64,000 bases of DNA from Streptococcus hillyeri (GTDB lineage: Bacteria; Bacillota; Bacilli; Lactobacillales; Streptococcaceae), in the NCBI RefSeq assembly GCF_003686955.1, contig NZ_RCVM01000008.1, positions 1-64,000 of the forward strand, in the 5' to 3' direction. Both the position numbers and the translations under genes were made by a program. The notes under the pieces were generated by a model. It was not told the origin of the DNA. It was given only the letters and a program-made list of their open reading frames with translations, and did no database searches. This document shows, one piece after another, positions 22,464 to 33,623 of the stretch (positions are counted from its first letter, which is position 1; every line of letters starts with the position of its first letter).

Positions 22464-23630
22464 ATGAAAATAACTGAAGTAAAAAAGAAAAACGGTGCTA
22501 CTGTGTACCGTGCTAGTGTATATCTGGGAGTTGACCAGGTAACAGGTAAGAAGGTAAAGACCAAAGTAACGGGTCGGACACAAAAGGAGGTTAAGCAGAA
22601 AGCCAAACAAGAAAAAATAGCCTTCCAGCAAGACGGCTTTACCAGGTTTCAAGCTACGTCAATAGCAAGTTATCAGGAACTATCTAGCCTATGGTGGGAA
22701 AGCTATAAGCATACTGTCAAGCCCAACACGCAAGACAGCGTTAAGAAGTTACTTGATAACCATGTTTTACCACTCTTTGGGGTCTATAAGCTCGATAAAC
22801 TGACTACGCCACTCATTCAAAGCATAGTGAACAAACTGGCTGACAAGACCAACAAGGGGGAGCCTGGGGCTTATCTGCACTATGATAAAATCCACGCGCT
22901 GAATAAGCGTATTTTACAGTATGGCGTGACCATGCAAGCAATATCTTCTAACCCTGCGCGTGATGTCGTCCTACCTCGTAACACTCAAAAAGCTAAGAGA
23001 AAAAAGGTCAAGCATTTTGAAAATCAAGACCTAAAAAAATTTCTCGACTACCTGGGAGGGCTGGACCTGTCCAAGTACAGAAATCTGTATGAAGCCACCC
23101 TATACAAGTTCTTGCTGGCCACTGGTTGCCGTATCAATGAAGCCTTAGCGCTTAGCTGGTCTGATATTGACCTGGAGAATGCAACCATCAGCATTACTAA
23201 GACACTAAACCATCTAGGGCAAATCAATAGCCCAAAATCAAAAGCAAGCTATCGAGATATAGATATAGACCAGGCAACTATTACCATGCTGAAAGCCTAC
23301 CAGCTTAGACAAATTCAAGAAGCTTGGAAGTTAGGGCGAACTGAAACAGTTGTATTCTCTGACTTTATCCATGATTACCCAAGTAACAAAACCCTGGGTA
23401 CACGTCTAAAAACTCGGTTTAAACGTGCTGGAGTTCCTAACATTGGCTTTCATGGTTTCCGTCATACCCACGCTAGTTTACTGCTTAACTCTGGAATACC
23501 TTACAAGGAACTACAATACCGCCTAGGTCATTCCACTCTATCCATGACCATGGATATTTATAGCCATCTCTCAAAAGAGAACGCAAAAAAAGCCGTCTCG
23601 TTTTACGAAACAGCACTAAAAGCCCTCTAG
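22464..23630 (+). CDS. int: Tyrosine integrase of the satellite
   Basis: I choose ATG 22464 (388 aa, MKITEVKKKNGATVYRASVY), 9 bases after GGAAAGG, over upstream in-frame ATGs at 22446 and 22458. Domains: an N-terminal AP2-like arm-binding domain (1-60), a SAM-like core-binding domain (SYQELSSLWWESYKHTVKPN, 65-165) and a catalytic domain with Arg in LATGCRINEALALSW (~215), HGFRHTHASLL (~335) and the nucleophile in LGHSTLSMTMDIYSHL (~370). It lies beside attR and would act at the rpsD end. Confidence 0.93.
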   Translation: MKITEVKKKNGATVYRASVYLGVDQVTGKKVKTKVTGRTQKEVKQKAKQEKIAFQQDGFTRFQATSIASYQELSSLWWESYKHTVKPNTQDSVKKLLDNHVLPLFGVYKLDKLTTPLIQSIVNKLADKTNKGEPGAYLHYDKIHALNKRILQYGVTMQAISSNPARDVVLPRNTQKAKRKKVKHFENQDLKKFLDYLGGLDLSKYRNLYEATLYKFLLATGCRINEALALSWSDIDLENATISITKTLNHLGQINSPKSKASYRDIDIDQATITMLKAYQLRQIQEAWKLGRTETVVFSDFIHDYPSNKTLGTRLKTRFKRAGVPNIGFHGFRHTHASLLLNSGIPYKELQYRLGHSTLSMTMDIYSHLSKENAKKAVSFYETALKAL

Positions 23631-23652
23631 GGGGAGCAAAAAGGGGAGCAAA
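23631..23652 (+). repeat. Possible integrase arm-type sites (right arm)
   Basis: GGGGAGCAAA occurs twice, at 23631-23640 and 23643-23652, directly after the integrase stop codon. The same decamer is at 13478-13487 at the other end of the island. Confidence 0.45.
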
Positions 23653-23681
23653 CCCAGAAATCAACGTTTTAAGATAAAGCA

Positions 23682-23705
23682 AAAAGCCCACAGTTGTAGG
23701 CTTTT
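23682..23705. terminator. Island-borne terminator serving int and rpsD
   Basis: AAAAGCC (23682-23688) pairs with GGCTTTT (23699-23705). It lies between the convergent integrase and rpsD genes and replaces the rpsD terminator displaced to 13297. Confidence 0.7.
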
Positions 23706-23716
23706 CGTAAGATATT

Positions 23717-23742
23717 TCTTAAAATTAAAGCATTTTGTTGTA
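23717..23742. repeat. Satellite attachment site attR within rpsD
   Basis: Covers the last five codons and the TAA of rpsD (Tyr-Asn-Lys-Met-Leu-stop on the minus strand) plus 8 bases beyond. It is identical to 13332-13357, and flanking bases differ on both sides. Confidence 0.88.
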
Positions 23743-24342
23743 GAATTCAACGACAAGAGCTTCGTTGATTTCTGGGTTGATTTCATCACGCTCTGGAAGA
23801 CGAGTCAATGAACCTTCAAGTTTCTCAGCATCGAATGATACGAATGCTGGGCGTCCAAGAGTAGCTTCAACTGCTTCAAGGATAGCAGGCACTTTAGCTG
23901 ATTTCTCACGAACTGAGATTACTTGACCAACTTCAACACGGTATGATGGGATATCAACACGTTTACCGTCAACAAGGATGTGACCGTGGTTTACGAATTG
24001 ACGAGCTTGACGACGAGTAGTTGCAAGACCAAGACGGTAAACAACGTTATCAAGACGACGCTCAAGAAGTACCATGAAGTTGAAACCAAGAGTTCCACCT
24101 TTTACTTTAGTAGCTTGTACGAAGAGGTTACGGAATTGTTTTTCACCCATACCGTATGAGAAACGAAGTTTTTGTTTCTCAGCCAATTGCAAACCGTATT
24201 CAGAAAGTTTTGAACGGTTGTTTGGACCGTGTTGACCTGGAACGTAGTTACGACGTGCCAACTCTTTACCAGTACCTGTAAGTGACAAACCAAGACGGCG
24301 TGCTTGTTTCCATGATGGACCTGTATAACGTGACATTTGCAT
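23725..24342 (-). CDS. rpsD: 30S ribosomal protein S4
   Basis: 205 residues beginning [20 protein letters not shown]; an alternative start at the next Met (MSRYTGP) gives the usual 203 aa. The N-terminal domain is followed by an S4 RNA-binding domain ([20 protein letters not shown] ... [13 protein letters not shown], about 90-150). S4 nucleates assembly of the 30S subunit and often represses its own mRNA. The last five codons are the attachment site of the satellite; the stop codon is kept. Zinc-binding Cys residues are absent. Confidence 0.96.
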   Translation of the reverse strand: MQMSRYTGPSWKQARRLGLSLTGTGKELARRNYVPGQHGPNNRSKLSEYGLQLAEKQKLRFSYGMGEKQFRNLFVQATKVKGGTLGFNFMVLLERRLDNVVYRLGLATTRRQARQFVNHGHILVDGKRVDIPSYRVEVGQVISVREKSAKVPAILEAVEATLGRPAFVSFDAEKLEGSLTRLPERDEINPEINEALVVEFYNKML

Positions 24343-24523
24343 GTCCTCCTAATAAAATAATTTTTTAGGAAATAACGTCTTAGACAAACCTAATTCGTGC
24401 AGATACCCTTCGCCTAAACAGCCAAGGTTACTTATATTTCAAGATATCTGTTGACGAGCTTTATTTTGCCCTGCTGTTATTTCACACAATTTATAGTATA
24501 TCATGAAAAAAAGGCTCTGTAAA
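24343..24523 (-). promoter_or_regulatory. rpsD promoter and structured leader
   Basis: TTTACA (minus strand, 24518-24523), a 17-base spacer and TATACT (24495-24500). The ~145-base leader before rpsD is long for one gene and contains several possible short stems. In firmicutes S4 binds such leaders to control its own synthesis; I cannot fold it here to confirm. The -35 lies in the loop of the veg terminator. Confidence 0.55.
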
Positions 24524-24527
24524 GCCT
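24505..24527 (-). terminator. veg terminator overlapping the rpsD promoter
   Basis: AAAAGGCT, a TTACAG-type loop and AGCCTTTT with T-run, read leftward. The TTTACA -35 of rpsD sits across the loop. Confidence 0.65.
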
Positions 24528-24532
24528 TTTTC

Positions 24533-24835
24533 TTACTTATTCTCCAATTCTGCTTGTTCAGCAGCATCTAAATAACGGATGAGAGTCTTTTCTGTCAAAA
24601 TGTCAGAGTAAGTATATGACTCTACAGTCGTATTATTAATAGCACCTGGAACATTGCTATCATCTGTAAATTCAACGATGAACAATGATTGATAGACCTC
24701 AGTTAAACGACCGATACGGTTACGCTCACGTTTACGGCCATTTTCCAGCGTCAATTCAACTAGCTGTCCTTCATGATTTTTAATATCTTCTTTAATTTTT
24801 TTCATTTTTGCTACATCAGCAAATGCATCACTCAT
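24533..24835 (-). CDS. veg: Veg-family protein
   Basis: 100 residues matching the Veg family (DUF1021): IKNHEGQLVELTLENGRKRERNR near residue 17-40 and VEFTDDSNVPGAINNTTVESY. In Bacillus Veg stimulates biofilm formation by antagonising SinR, which streptococci lack, so its role here is open. The fold is a small SH3-like barrel. It lies between dnaB and rpsD and has its own terminator. Confidence 0.85.
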   Translation of the reverse strand: MSDAFADVAKMKKIKEDIKNHEGQLVELTLENGRKRERNRIGRLTEVYQSLFIVEFTDDSNVPGAINNTTVESYTYSDILTEKTLIRYLDAAEQAELENK

Positions 24836-24879
24836 TAGTAACTCTCTCTTTCATTTAATCAAAGCTTGCGCATTTCAAC

Positions 24880-26238
24880 TTAAAATTCATTAAAATGTGC
24901 AATTGTTGAAAATTTATTATATTCCTTTTGGAATAGTAATTTTACAGTCCCACGTGCCCCAGCACGGTTTTTCTCAAGAATAACTTCGATAGTGTTATCC
25001 TCAATAGCTTCTTCTTGGTCATCACCCTCACGGCGATAATAATCATCACGATACAAGAAAGCAACAATATCAGCATCCTGCTCAATAGAACCCGATTCAC
25101 GAATATCAGACAAAACTGGTCGTTTGTCTTGACGCTGTTCAACACCACGTGACAACTGACTAAGGGCAATTACTGGCACACGCAACTCTTTTGCCAGAAT
25201 TTTAAGCTGACGAGAAATGTCTGAAACCTCTTGTTGTCGATTTTCAGGGCGAGTACCTGTAATCAGCTGTAAATAGTCAATAACTATTAGACCTAATCCA
25301 CCAGTTTCTTGCGCAAGTTTACGAGAACGCGCACGAATTTCTGTAATCTTAATACCGGGTGTATCATCAATAAAGATAGGTGCCTCTGCTAGAACCCCTT
25401 GGGCCATCGTCACATTTTGCCAATCCTGATCCGTTAGCTGACCAGTCCTCAGTGAATGAGAATCAACCATTCCTTCTGCAGCCAACATACGGTCAACCAA
25501 GCTCTCTGCTCCCATTTCGAGGGAAAATACTGCAACCGGCTTTTGTTGCTTCGTTCCAACATTTTGTGCAATATTTAAAACAAAAGCAGTTTTTCCGACA
25601 GCGGGACGTGCTGCCAAGATAACAAGTTGATCGGGGTGTAAACCTGTTGTCAACTTATCTAAATCGCGGAAACCAGTCGGTAAACCAGTAACATCCGAAG
25701 TCTGATGAGAACGAGATTCCAGGCTCTCATAGTTGACTTTCAAAACATCTGAAATTTTACGAAAGCCATTGCTATTACTACGTTCATTAATATCAATTAA
25801 CGCACGTTCTGCTCCAGCAATAATATTCTCAGATGGTTCACTACCGCTGTAAGCTTGGTTGACAGTTTCTGTCAACCTATTGATGATATTACGCAACATT
25901 GCCTTTTCAGAAACAATCTTAGCATAATACTCAGCATTTGCAGAGGTAGGTACACTATTTACCAACTCTACTAAGTACGAAATACCACCAATATTTTGAA
26001 GATCGCCCTGACTATCTAATATCGCTCGAACAGTCGTAGCATCTATAGCATCATTACGATCATTTAAAGCTACCATTGCCTTAAATATAACTTTATGAGC
26101 ATACTTATAAAAATCTTCTGGCTCAATATATTCACGAACTGAAATTAACTTATCAGGTGTGATAAAAATTGAACCTAGAACAGACTGTTCTGCCAGCAAA
26201 TCTTGTGGCTGAACTCTCAATTCTTGGACTTCTGACAA
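24880..26238 (-). CDS. dnaB: Replicative DNA helicase
   Basis: 452 residues: an N-terminal DnaB domain (EQSVLGSIFITPDKLISVRE, 17-120) and a RecA-like helicase domain with Walker A AARPAVGKTAF (about 215), Walker B LIVIDYLQLI (~320) and the LSQLSRGVEQR/SGSIEQDADIV motifs (~360-395). It is the hexameric helicase of the replication fork, often named dnaC in firmicutes. The start is TTG at 26238, six bases after AGGAGG; there is no better ATG. It follows rplI closely in the gdpP-rplI-dnaB group. Confidence 0.95.
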   Translation of the reverse strand: MSEVQELRVQPQDLLAEQSVLGSIFITPDKLISVREYIEPEDFYKYAHKVIFKAMVALNDRNDAIDATTVRAILDSQGDLQNIGGISYLVELVNSVPTSANAEYYAKIVSEKAMLRNIINRLTETVNQAYSGSEPSENIIAGAERALIDINERSNSNGFRKISDVLKVNYESLESRSHQTSDVTGLPTGFRDLDKLTTGLHPDQLVILAARPAVGKTAFVLNIAQNVGTKQQKPVAVFSLEMGAESLVDRMLAAEGMVDSHSLRTGQLTDQDWQNVTMAQGVLAEAPIFIDDTPGIKITEIRARSRKLAQETGGLGLIVIDYLQLITGTRPENRQQEVSDISRQLKILAKELRVPVIALSQLSRGVEQRQDKRPVLSDIRESGSIEQDADIVAFLYRDDYYRREGDDQEEAIEDNTIEVILEKNRAGARGTVKLLFQKEYNKFSTIAHFNEF

Positions 26239-26276
26239 AATCTGCCTCCTTTACACGTTGTCAATTCGATGTAAAC

Positions 26277-26729
26277 TTAAGACTCTTTGACCTGCAACTT
26301 AATTTGCCCCTGAACCTCTTTATGAAGTTTTACAGGAACCTCAATCAAACCAATAGAACGAATTGGATGATCTAAATCAATGTGTCGTTTGTCAACTTTA
26401 AGTCCAAATTGTTTTTGCAACTCTTCTGCTATTTTCTTAGCTGTAATAGAGCCAAAAGTACGACCGTCTGGACCAACTTTCTCTGTAAAGATAACGCGAT
26501 GTGCCTCGTTCTCTAGTTCCTCTTTCAATCTTTTAGCCTCTGCTAAAATTTCAGCTGCATGCTTAGCCTCAGATTTTTGTTTACCAGCTAATTCTCCAAT
26601 TGCCTGACTTGTGGCTTCCTTAGCTAGATTTTTCTTGATTAAAAAGTTCTGAGCATAACCCGTAGGAACTTCCTTAATCTCGCCTTTTTTTCCTTTTCCT
26701 TTGACATCTTGTAAAAAAATAACTTTCAT
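26277..26729 (-). CDS. rplI: 50S ribosomal protein L9
   Basis: 150 residues of the normal L9 architecture: N-terminal RNA-binding domain ([20 protein letters not shown] ... [13 protein letters not shown]), a long helix (about 45-75) and a C-terminal domain containing [18 protein letters not shown]. Part of the conserved firmicute order gdpP-rplI-dnaB, with 1 base between it and gdpP. Confidence 0.96.
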   Translation of the reverse strand: MKVIFLQDVKGKGKKGEIKEVPTGYAQNFLIKKNLAKEATSQAIGELAGKQKSEAKHAAEILAEAKRLKEELENEAHRVIFTEKVGPDGRTFGSITAKKIAEELQKQFGLKVDKRHIDLDHPIRSIGLIEVPVKLHKEVQGQIKLQVKES

Positions 26730-26730
26730 C

Positions 26731-28689
26731 TTAACTTACCTCTAATTCCTCTTTAATTTTTTCCTTGAGTAATAGCAAAGCATCCGAAACTGACTGGTTT
26801 TCTAGTTGGCAAGCTGCTAGATTAAAGTGACCTCCGCCACCGAGTTCTTCCATGATGCGTTGCACATTGATTTTGCTACGACTTCGTGCTGATATAGCAA
26901 TATTACCTTGAGCATTTTTGGCAACTACAAATGCTGCCTCTATACCTGACATGTCCAGTAAAGAATCTGCTGCCTTACTAGCAACCACATTACTATAAAA
27001 CGTGTCCTCAGAACCACTTGCGATAATAATCGACTCCCATGACTTTTCTCCTCGTAAAATCAACTCATTAATAATACGGTATTCATCAAAGTCTGTAGCG
27101 GAGATATTGTGAATTTCAACACTGTCACTTCCCAATGTTCTCAAGTAAGAACCTACATCAAAAGTTCTGCTGGTAACACGAGTCGAAAAGTTTTTCGTAT
27201 CTAGCATGATACCTGCCATAACAACACTTGCTTGAAGTTTACTCAACTTGGCAGAAGCATTTTGAAATTGTATCAACTCAGTCACCAGCTCACTAGCGGA
27301 ACTTGCACCACTTTCAATGAAGGTCATAACTGCATTTTTAGGAAAATCTTCATCACGACGATGATGGTCGACAACAACAACCTCTGTAAATCTATCGTAA
27401 ACTTCCCTTGACAACGTTAAGGATATCTTGGAATGGTCAACCATGATCAATAGAGACTGATTAGTGATTTTTTCCAAAGCTTCTTCAATCGTAATCAGAT
27501 TGCTATTTCCATCACTTTTGAGGCGATCAACGGCACGCGCAATATCTGGTGCCATTTTCTTGTCATCATAAACCGTATAACTGTTTGAAATAATATTGGA
27601 AGAAAAGAACTCCATTCCAACGGCAGCACCCAAGGCATCCATATCAAGATTACGGTGCCCCATGACAAAAACCTGATCAACCGTCTTAATTTTATCAGAA
27701 ATAGCAGTCATCATAGCTCTCGTTCTTGTACGCGAACGCTTAACAGTAGAAATCGTACCACCGCCAAAATAAATGAAGTCCTTATGTTCATCATTTTCTT
27801 TGACGACAACCTGATCACCACCACGTACCAAGGCCATATTCAAATTTTTCTGAGCAATCTCACCAATCTCATCGTGTTTACTATCACCATAAGAAACCCC
27901 CATACTCATTGTCAAGGGTAAATTAAACGCCTTTGCTTCTTGTCTAAACTCCTCTAAAATAGCAAATTTAGATTCCATTAATTGGCTCAACACCGCATAA
28001 TCTGTGAAGAAATAAAAACGGTCCATGTCAACACGACGGTAAAAGATACGATATTTTTGCGTGAAATCAGCCACAAATTTCACAATTAAGCTATTAAGAC
28101 GAGAGACTTCCGCGTCAGCTAAATTTTCTGTCGTATCATCATAATTATCAATAGAGATAATACCGATAACAGGACTTGCAGCAGAAATAGATTCACCAGT
28201 CCGATAATCTGACAGATTATCATAAAAATAAAGAATACCAGTCGTAAAATCAACAGTTAAACTATACTTTTTACTGTTGATATTGGCTACAGTCATTGGG
28301 CTTTCTTTTTGATTAGCCAAGATATCAAGAACTAACGAACTATTAAAATTCCCTTCCTGATCTGCAAAAATTAATTCCGCATAAGGATTGAACCATTCAA
28401 TAGACCACAAACTAGGATTAAATTTAATAACTCCGACAGGCATTGTGTCCAAGAGTTGTTTTAGGCTCTGCTCTGTATCAGCATTTAATCGTTCAATACG
28501 CTCTAAATCTGACTCTTCATATCCCTTTTTCTGATAGAAAAGCAGGGCAGATATCATAATAGAAACCACTAAAAAAAACACTATTTTTTCTGTATCACTA
28601 ACTACTATACGTAGACTAGCAGTCAAAATTCCAAAAATAATTAAACCAATCAAAACTAAGTGAATGGTGGCGAAACGAAATTTTTTCAT
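26731..28689 (-). CDS. gdpP: Cyclic-di-AMP phosphodiesterase
   Basis: 652 residues. Two N-terminal membrane helices ([37 protein letters not shown]), a PAS-like region (~85-180), a degenerate GGDEF domain (~180-300) and a DHH/DHHA1 phosphodiesterase with [32 protein letters not shown] and [12 protein letters not shown]. It hydrolyses c-di-AMP, which controls osmolyte transport and envelope homeostasis. Length and domains are normal. It is the first gene before rplI-dnaB. Confidence 0.94.
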   Translation of the reverse strand: MKKFRFATIHLVLIGLIIFGILTASLRIVVSDTEKIVFFLVVSIMISALLFYQKKGYEESDLERIERLNADTEQSLKQLLDTMPVGVIKFNPSLWSIEWFNPYAELIFADQEGNFNSSLVLDILANQKESPMTVANINSKKYSLTVDFTTGILYFYDNLSDYRTGESISAASPVIGIISIDNYDDTTENLADAEVSRLNSLIVKFVADFTQKYRIFYRRVDMDRFYFFTDYAVLSQLMESKFAILEEFRQEAKAFNLPLTMSMGVSYGDSKHDEIGEIAQKNLNMALVRGGDQVVVKENDEHKDFIYFGGGTISTVKRSRTRTRAMMTAISDKIKTVDQVFVMGHRNLDMDALGAAVGMEFFSSNIISNSYTVYDDKKMAPDIARAVDRLKSDGNSNLITIEEALEKITNQSLLIMVDHSKISLTLSREVYDRFTEVVVVDHHRRDEDFPKNAVMTFIESGASSASELVTELIQFQNASAKLSKLQASVVMAGIMLDTKNFSTRVTSRTFDVGSYLRTLGSDSVEIHNISATDFDEYRIINELILRGEKSWESIIIASGSEDTFYSNVVASKAADSLLDMSGIEAAFVVAKNAQGNIAISARSRSKINVQRIMEELGGGGHFNLAACQLENQSVSDALLLLKEKIKEELEVS

Positions 28690-28752
28690 CTTAAACCTCT
28701 TAATGCCCCATTATAACACAAACCAGCCCTAAAATAAAGGCTGGTCCTCAAG

Positions 28753-30654
28753 CTATTCACTTTTTCTGCGTGCCTTGTTATTCCCTTCAAGGTAAACCAT
28801 TAAGATAGAAATGTCTGCTGGGTTTACACCAGATATTCGACTAGCTTGTCCAATGGTTTCAGGATTAATCTTCTTAAATTTTTGGCGGGCCTCTGTCGCA
28901 ATAGAATCAATCGCATCCCAGTCAATATTTGCTGGAATACGTTTTTCTTCCATACGCTTCATCTTGTCAACCTGATCTAGGGCCTTATTGATGTATCCTT
29001 CGTACTTAATTTCTGTTTCTAATAGCTCAATCAATTTGTCGTCTAAATCCTCTGCCGCAGGTCCAATAAAGCTAACTGCTGTTTGATAAGAAATTTCAGG
29101 ACGGCGCATAAATTCTTTAGCTGTCATCGCGTCTGTCAAAGCTTTAAAGCCAAGAGATTCAATTTTTTCATTTGTTTCCTTGACAGGTTTTAACTTAATA
29201 GTTGACAACCTTGTCAACTCGTTGTCAAATTGATTTTTCTTGATTTCAAAAGCTTGCCAACGTTCATCATCAACTAGACCTATCTCACGACCAATTGATG
29301 TCAAGCGCATATCTGCATTATCATGACGTAAAATCAAACGATACTCTGCACGACTTGTCAAAAGGCGATAAGGTTCCAAAGTTCCCTTAGTAACAAGGTC
29401 ATCAATCATAACTCCAATATAAGCATCGCTTCGTTTCAAGATAAGTTCTGGCTTGCCTTGGACTTTGAGAGCAGCATTGATTCCTGCAACAAGACCTTGA
29501 CCTGCCGCTTCCTCATAGCCTGATGTTCCATTGGTCTGACCAGCTGTAAAGAGTCCAGAAATCAATTTCGTTTCAAGGGTCGCACGCAACTGATGCGGCA
29601 AAACAATATCATACTCGATTGCATACCCAGTACGCATCAACTCAGCTTTTTCCAATCCCTTAATTGAATGAAGAAGTTCACGTTGGACATCTTCTGGAAG
29701 TGATGTTGATAACCCTTGAACGTAGACTTCCTCAGTCTCACGACCTTCTGGTTCTAAGAAGAGTTGATGGCGCTCTTTATCCGCAAATCGGACAATTTTA
29801 TCTTCAATCGATGGACAGTATCGAGGGCCCACTCCTTTGACAACACCTGAAAACATTGGGGAACGGTGCAAATTCTTGTTAATAATGTCATGACTCGTTT
29901 GATTGGTATAGGTTAGCCAACAAGGGATTTGATTTTTTAAATAATCCTCATCTTTTGACATAAAAGAGAAATGATTAGGCTTCTCGTCACCGGGCTGGAT
30001 TTCAGTAACTGAATAATCAATTGACGATGCCTTGACACGAGGTGGGGTTCCTGTTTTAAAACGTCCAATTTCTAAACCAAGTTTTTTCAAATTATCTGCA
30101 AGAGTGATTGATGCCAAACTATTATTGGGACCCGATGAATACTTAAGATCACCCAAAATAATCTCTCCACGCAAGGCTGTCCCTGTCGTTACGACAACCG
30201 ATTTAGCCCCATACTTTTGTCCAGTTGCTGTCAAGACACCGACAACTTGACCATCCTCAACTAGAATATCATCAATCATACTTTGACGAAGGGTCAAATT
30301 TTCTTGCTGCTCAACTGTATGCTTCATTTCACGAGAATAAAGAACCTTGTCAGCTTGTGCACGAAGTGCGCGGACAGCAGGCCCTTTACCAGTATTGAGC
30401 ATTTTCATTTGGATGTAAGTCTTGTCAATGTTTTTCCCCATCTCTCCGCCAAGAGCATCAATCTCACGGACAACGATTCCTTTAGCAGAACCACCAATTG
30501 ATGGGTTACATGGCATAAAAGCCAACATGTCAAGGTTGATGGTAGCTAGTAAAGTCTTACATCCCATTCGAGCTGCTGCAAGACTGGCTTCAACCCCAGC
30601 ATGACCAGCTCCAACGACAATAACGTCATAAGTTTCAATAAATTCGTGCGTCAT
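28753..30654 (-). CDS. mnmG: tRNA uridine-5-carboxymethylaminomethyl enzyme
   Basis: 633 residues from ATG 30654 ([20 protein letters not shown]), six bases after GGAAG; a longer start at 30666 is possible. The N-terminal FAD-binding GxGxxG ([12 protein letters not shown]), [12 protein letters not shown] and GTPPR motifs are intact, and the C-terminal helical domain ends in [20 protein letters not shown]. With MnmE it modifies the wobble uridine of several tRNAs. The family was formerly called gidA. Confidence 0.95.
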   Translation of the reverse strand: MTHEFIETYDVIVVGAGHAGVEASLAAARMGCKTLLATINLDMLAFMPCNPSIGGSAKGIVVREIDALGGEMGKNIDKTYIQMKMLNTGKGPAVRALRAQADKVLYSREMKHTVEQQENLTLRQSMIDDILVEDGQVVGVLTATGQKYGAKSVVVTTGTALRGEIILGDLKYSSGPNNSLASITLADNLKKLGLEIGRFKTGTPPRVKASSIDYSVTEIQPGDEKPNHFSFMSKDEDYLKNQIPCWLTYTNQTSHDIINKNLHRSPMFSGVVKGVGPRYCPSIEDKIVRFADKERHQLFLEPEGRETEEVYVQGLSTSLPEDVQRELLHSIKGLEKAELMRTGYAIEYDIVLPHQLRATLETKLISGLFTAGQTNGTSGYEEAAGQGLVAGINAALKVQGKPELILKRSDAYIGVMIDDLVTKGTLEPYRLLTSRAEYRLILRHDNADMRLTSIGREIGLVDDERWQAFEIKKNQFDNELTRLSTIKLKPVKETNEKIESLGFKALTDAMTAKEFMRRPEISYQTAVSFIGPAAEDLDDKLIELLETEIKYEGYINKALDQVDKMKRMEEKRIPANIDWDAIDSIATEARQKFKKINPETIGQASRISGVNPADISILMVYLEGNNKARRKSE

Positions 30655-30797
30655 AATTACTTCCATTCATTAATTTAAATTAGTTCATAACACAAAAATA
30701 GCCAAAACTCTAGAAAACTGTACGCCAAAAAGACGTACAATTCTCATGAGCTTTGACCATCATGATAGTTGTTAAGGTAAGTGTAACAAAAATGATC

Positions 30798-31559
30798 TTA
30801 TTTTGCAATCAGCCGATGCTGTAAAATGACTTTTTTCATCATTTTTGGACGTAATAAGAATAAGGTTACACCTCCAAAAATAATAATTGCAACTGGAATT
30901 TGCCACCAATTAATAGTCTGTTGCACAGTTTCTTCAAATCCTTTAATCACAATTACAGTAAAATCTTGTAAAAAATGAACTAGTATTACCCAAACTAGAG
31001 ATTGAGTGCGTAGGTATAACGCTCCAAAGAGCATTCCCATAATACCACTAGTTATTATCTGATAGACAGTAAATGCGACAGGCTGTACTAGAAAATTAGC
31101 AGCATGAGTGAGACCGAAAAGGGAGGAGGATAATACTAATGCAAACCAAAGTTTTCTTGAATTACCTTGACTGTATTTGACAAGACAGCCTAGAAATAAA
31201 CCTCTAAAAATATATTCCTCCATAATACCTGCTACTAAGCCTATAAGTAGTGCAGATACAAAAAACTGCGATTGGAACTCTAAGACAATATTAGGAATAA
31301 GGGAAACTAAAATATAAATAAATATTGGAATTAAAGATATCAATTGTTCCTTTATAGATACATGTTTCGAATAAAAATTAACATCCACTCTTAATAAACG
31401 TCTATTTAAATACATATATAGTGCAATTAAAATAAAACCTTGAAGTAAACTCCTCACAGTTGGTTGTGACGGTAACACTACTTTTAGAATAGTCAGTATT
31501 CCAATTAAAAAGAATTCCAATAAAATGACTTGTAAATAGATATTTTTAACTTTTTTCAT
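30798..31559 (-). CDS. CPBP-family intramembrane protease
   Basis: 253 residues from ATG 31559 (MKKVKNIYLQVILLEFFLIG), GGGAG 5 bases upstream; the frame can extend to a GTG at 31571. About six to eight membrane helices are expected. The ABI/CPBP motifs are present: GIMEEYIFRGLFLG (EExxxR, about 113-126), FGLTHAANF (FxxxH) and ILVHFLQDFT (HxxxD). Such proteases process prenylated or peptide substrates and in lactic acid bacteria are often bacteriocin-immunity proteins. No bacteriocin gene is adjacent, so the substrate is unknown. Confidence 0.82.
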   Translation of the reverse strand: MKKVKNIYLQVILLEFFLIGILTILKVVLPSQPTVRSLLQGFILIALYMYLNRRLLRVDVNFYSKHVSIKEQLISLIPIFIYILVSLIPNIVLEFQSQFFVSALLIGLVAGIMEEYIFRGLFLGCLVKYSQGNSRKLWFALVLSSSLFGLTHAANFLVQPVAFTVYQIITSGIMGMLFGALYLRTQSLVWVILVHFLQDFTVIVIKGFEETVQQTINWWQIPVAIIIFGGVTLFLLRPKMMKKVILQHRLIAK

Positions 31560-31583
31560 ACATTCTCCCACTCTAATAGATTA

Positions 31584-32790
<1,207 letters not shown>

Positions 32791-32939
32791 ATTTTGAAGC
32801 GCCAAGCGCCTAACTATTATACCATTAAACATTCACTTGTCATACTTTTTATGATTACTGATGACGCTTTCTTAATAACTATTTTAATATCCATGTTTTT
32901 TGATATAATATTAGTCATAAATGAAACGAGGAAATACTT

Positions 32940-33611
32940 ATGAAACATTTAAAATTTCAATCGGTTTTTGATATTATCGGACCTGTTATGATTGGTCCTT
33001 CATCTAGCCACACGGCCGGGGCTGTTAGAATTGGTAAAGTTATCCATTCAATCTTTGGTGAAATCCCAGAAAGTGTCACTTTTGCCCTGTATAATTCTTT
33101 TGCAAAAACCTATCAGGGACACGGTACTGACAAAGCTCTTGTGGCAGGTATCATGGGAATGGACACTGATAATCCTGACATTAAGAATTCACTTGAAATT
33201 GCTCATCAGCGTGGAATAAAAATCTACTGGGAAATTTTAAAAGACAGCAATGCACCGCATCCTAACACGGCAAAAATTACCGTGAAAAAAGGGGAGAAAA
33301 GCATGAGTATCACAGGAATTTCAATCGGTGGAGGCAATATTCAGGTAACCGAATTAAACGGGTTCTCTGTCTCCTTGTCAATGAATACACCTACTATCAT
33401 TGTCGTTCATAAAGATATTCCAGGTATGATTGCCAAAGTTACGGATATTCTTTCAAAATATGATATCAATATTGCTCAAATGACGGTAACACGTGAAAGC
33501 CAGGGACAAAAAGCCATCATGATTATCGAAGTTGATTCAAGAGATTGTCAAGATTGTGTCAATGAAATTGAAAAAATTCCTAATCTTTACAATGCCAATT
33601 TCTTTAATTAA
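32940..33611 (+). CDS. sdaAB: L-serine dehydratase, beta subunit
   Basis: 223 residues. The N-terminal domain (FDIIGPVMIGPSSSHTAGAV, ~9-30) belongs to the iron-sulfur serine dehydratase family, and a C-terminal ACT domain (PTIIVVHKDIPGMIAKVTDI, ~147-220) probably senses serine. With SdaAA it converts L-serine to pyruvate and ammonia. ATG 32940 follows ACGAGGAAA, and a TATAAT lies about 35 bases before. Confidence 0.93.
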   Translation: MKHLKFQSVFDIIGPVMIGPSSSHTAGAVRIGKVIHSIFGEIPESVTFALYNSFAKTYQGHGTDKALVAGIMGMDTDNPDIKNSLEIAHQRGIKIYWEILKDSNAPHPNTAKITVKKGEKSMSITGISIGGGNIQVTELNGFSVSLSMNTPTIIVVHKDIPGMIAKVTDILSKYDINIAQMTVTRESQGQKAIMIIEVDSRDCQDCVNEIEKIPNLYNANFFN

Positions 33612-33623
33612 GGGGAGATAAAA

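Larger units (their letters stand above)
13332..23742. mobile_element. PICI-like phage satellite in rpsD
   Basis: About 10.4 kb flanked by exact 26-bp direct repeats made of the 3' end of rpsD. The integrase and repressor read rightward; a divergent leftward block holds a Cro-like protein, small regulatory genes, two HTH proteins, a primase, an SF3 helicase, an iteron origin, small unknown proteins and an ArpU-like late regulator. This matches phage-inducible chromosomal islands of Gram-positive bacteria (int-repressor, divergent replication module). No terminase, capsid, tail, lysis or conjugation genes are seen, so it would depend on a helper phage. A replication-competent prophage remnant is the alternative. 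Confidence 0.8.

Noticed and set aside
22412..22652. Minus-strand frames over the integrase start
   Set aside because: Phe/Leu-rich antisense shadows without ribosome-binding sites; the integrase is intact on the other strand.
13332..23742. Anti-phage defence cargo in the satellite
   Set aside because: No nuclease, toxin-antitoxin, Abi or restriction motif could be recognised; small unknown genes alone are not evidence.
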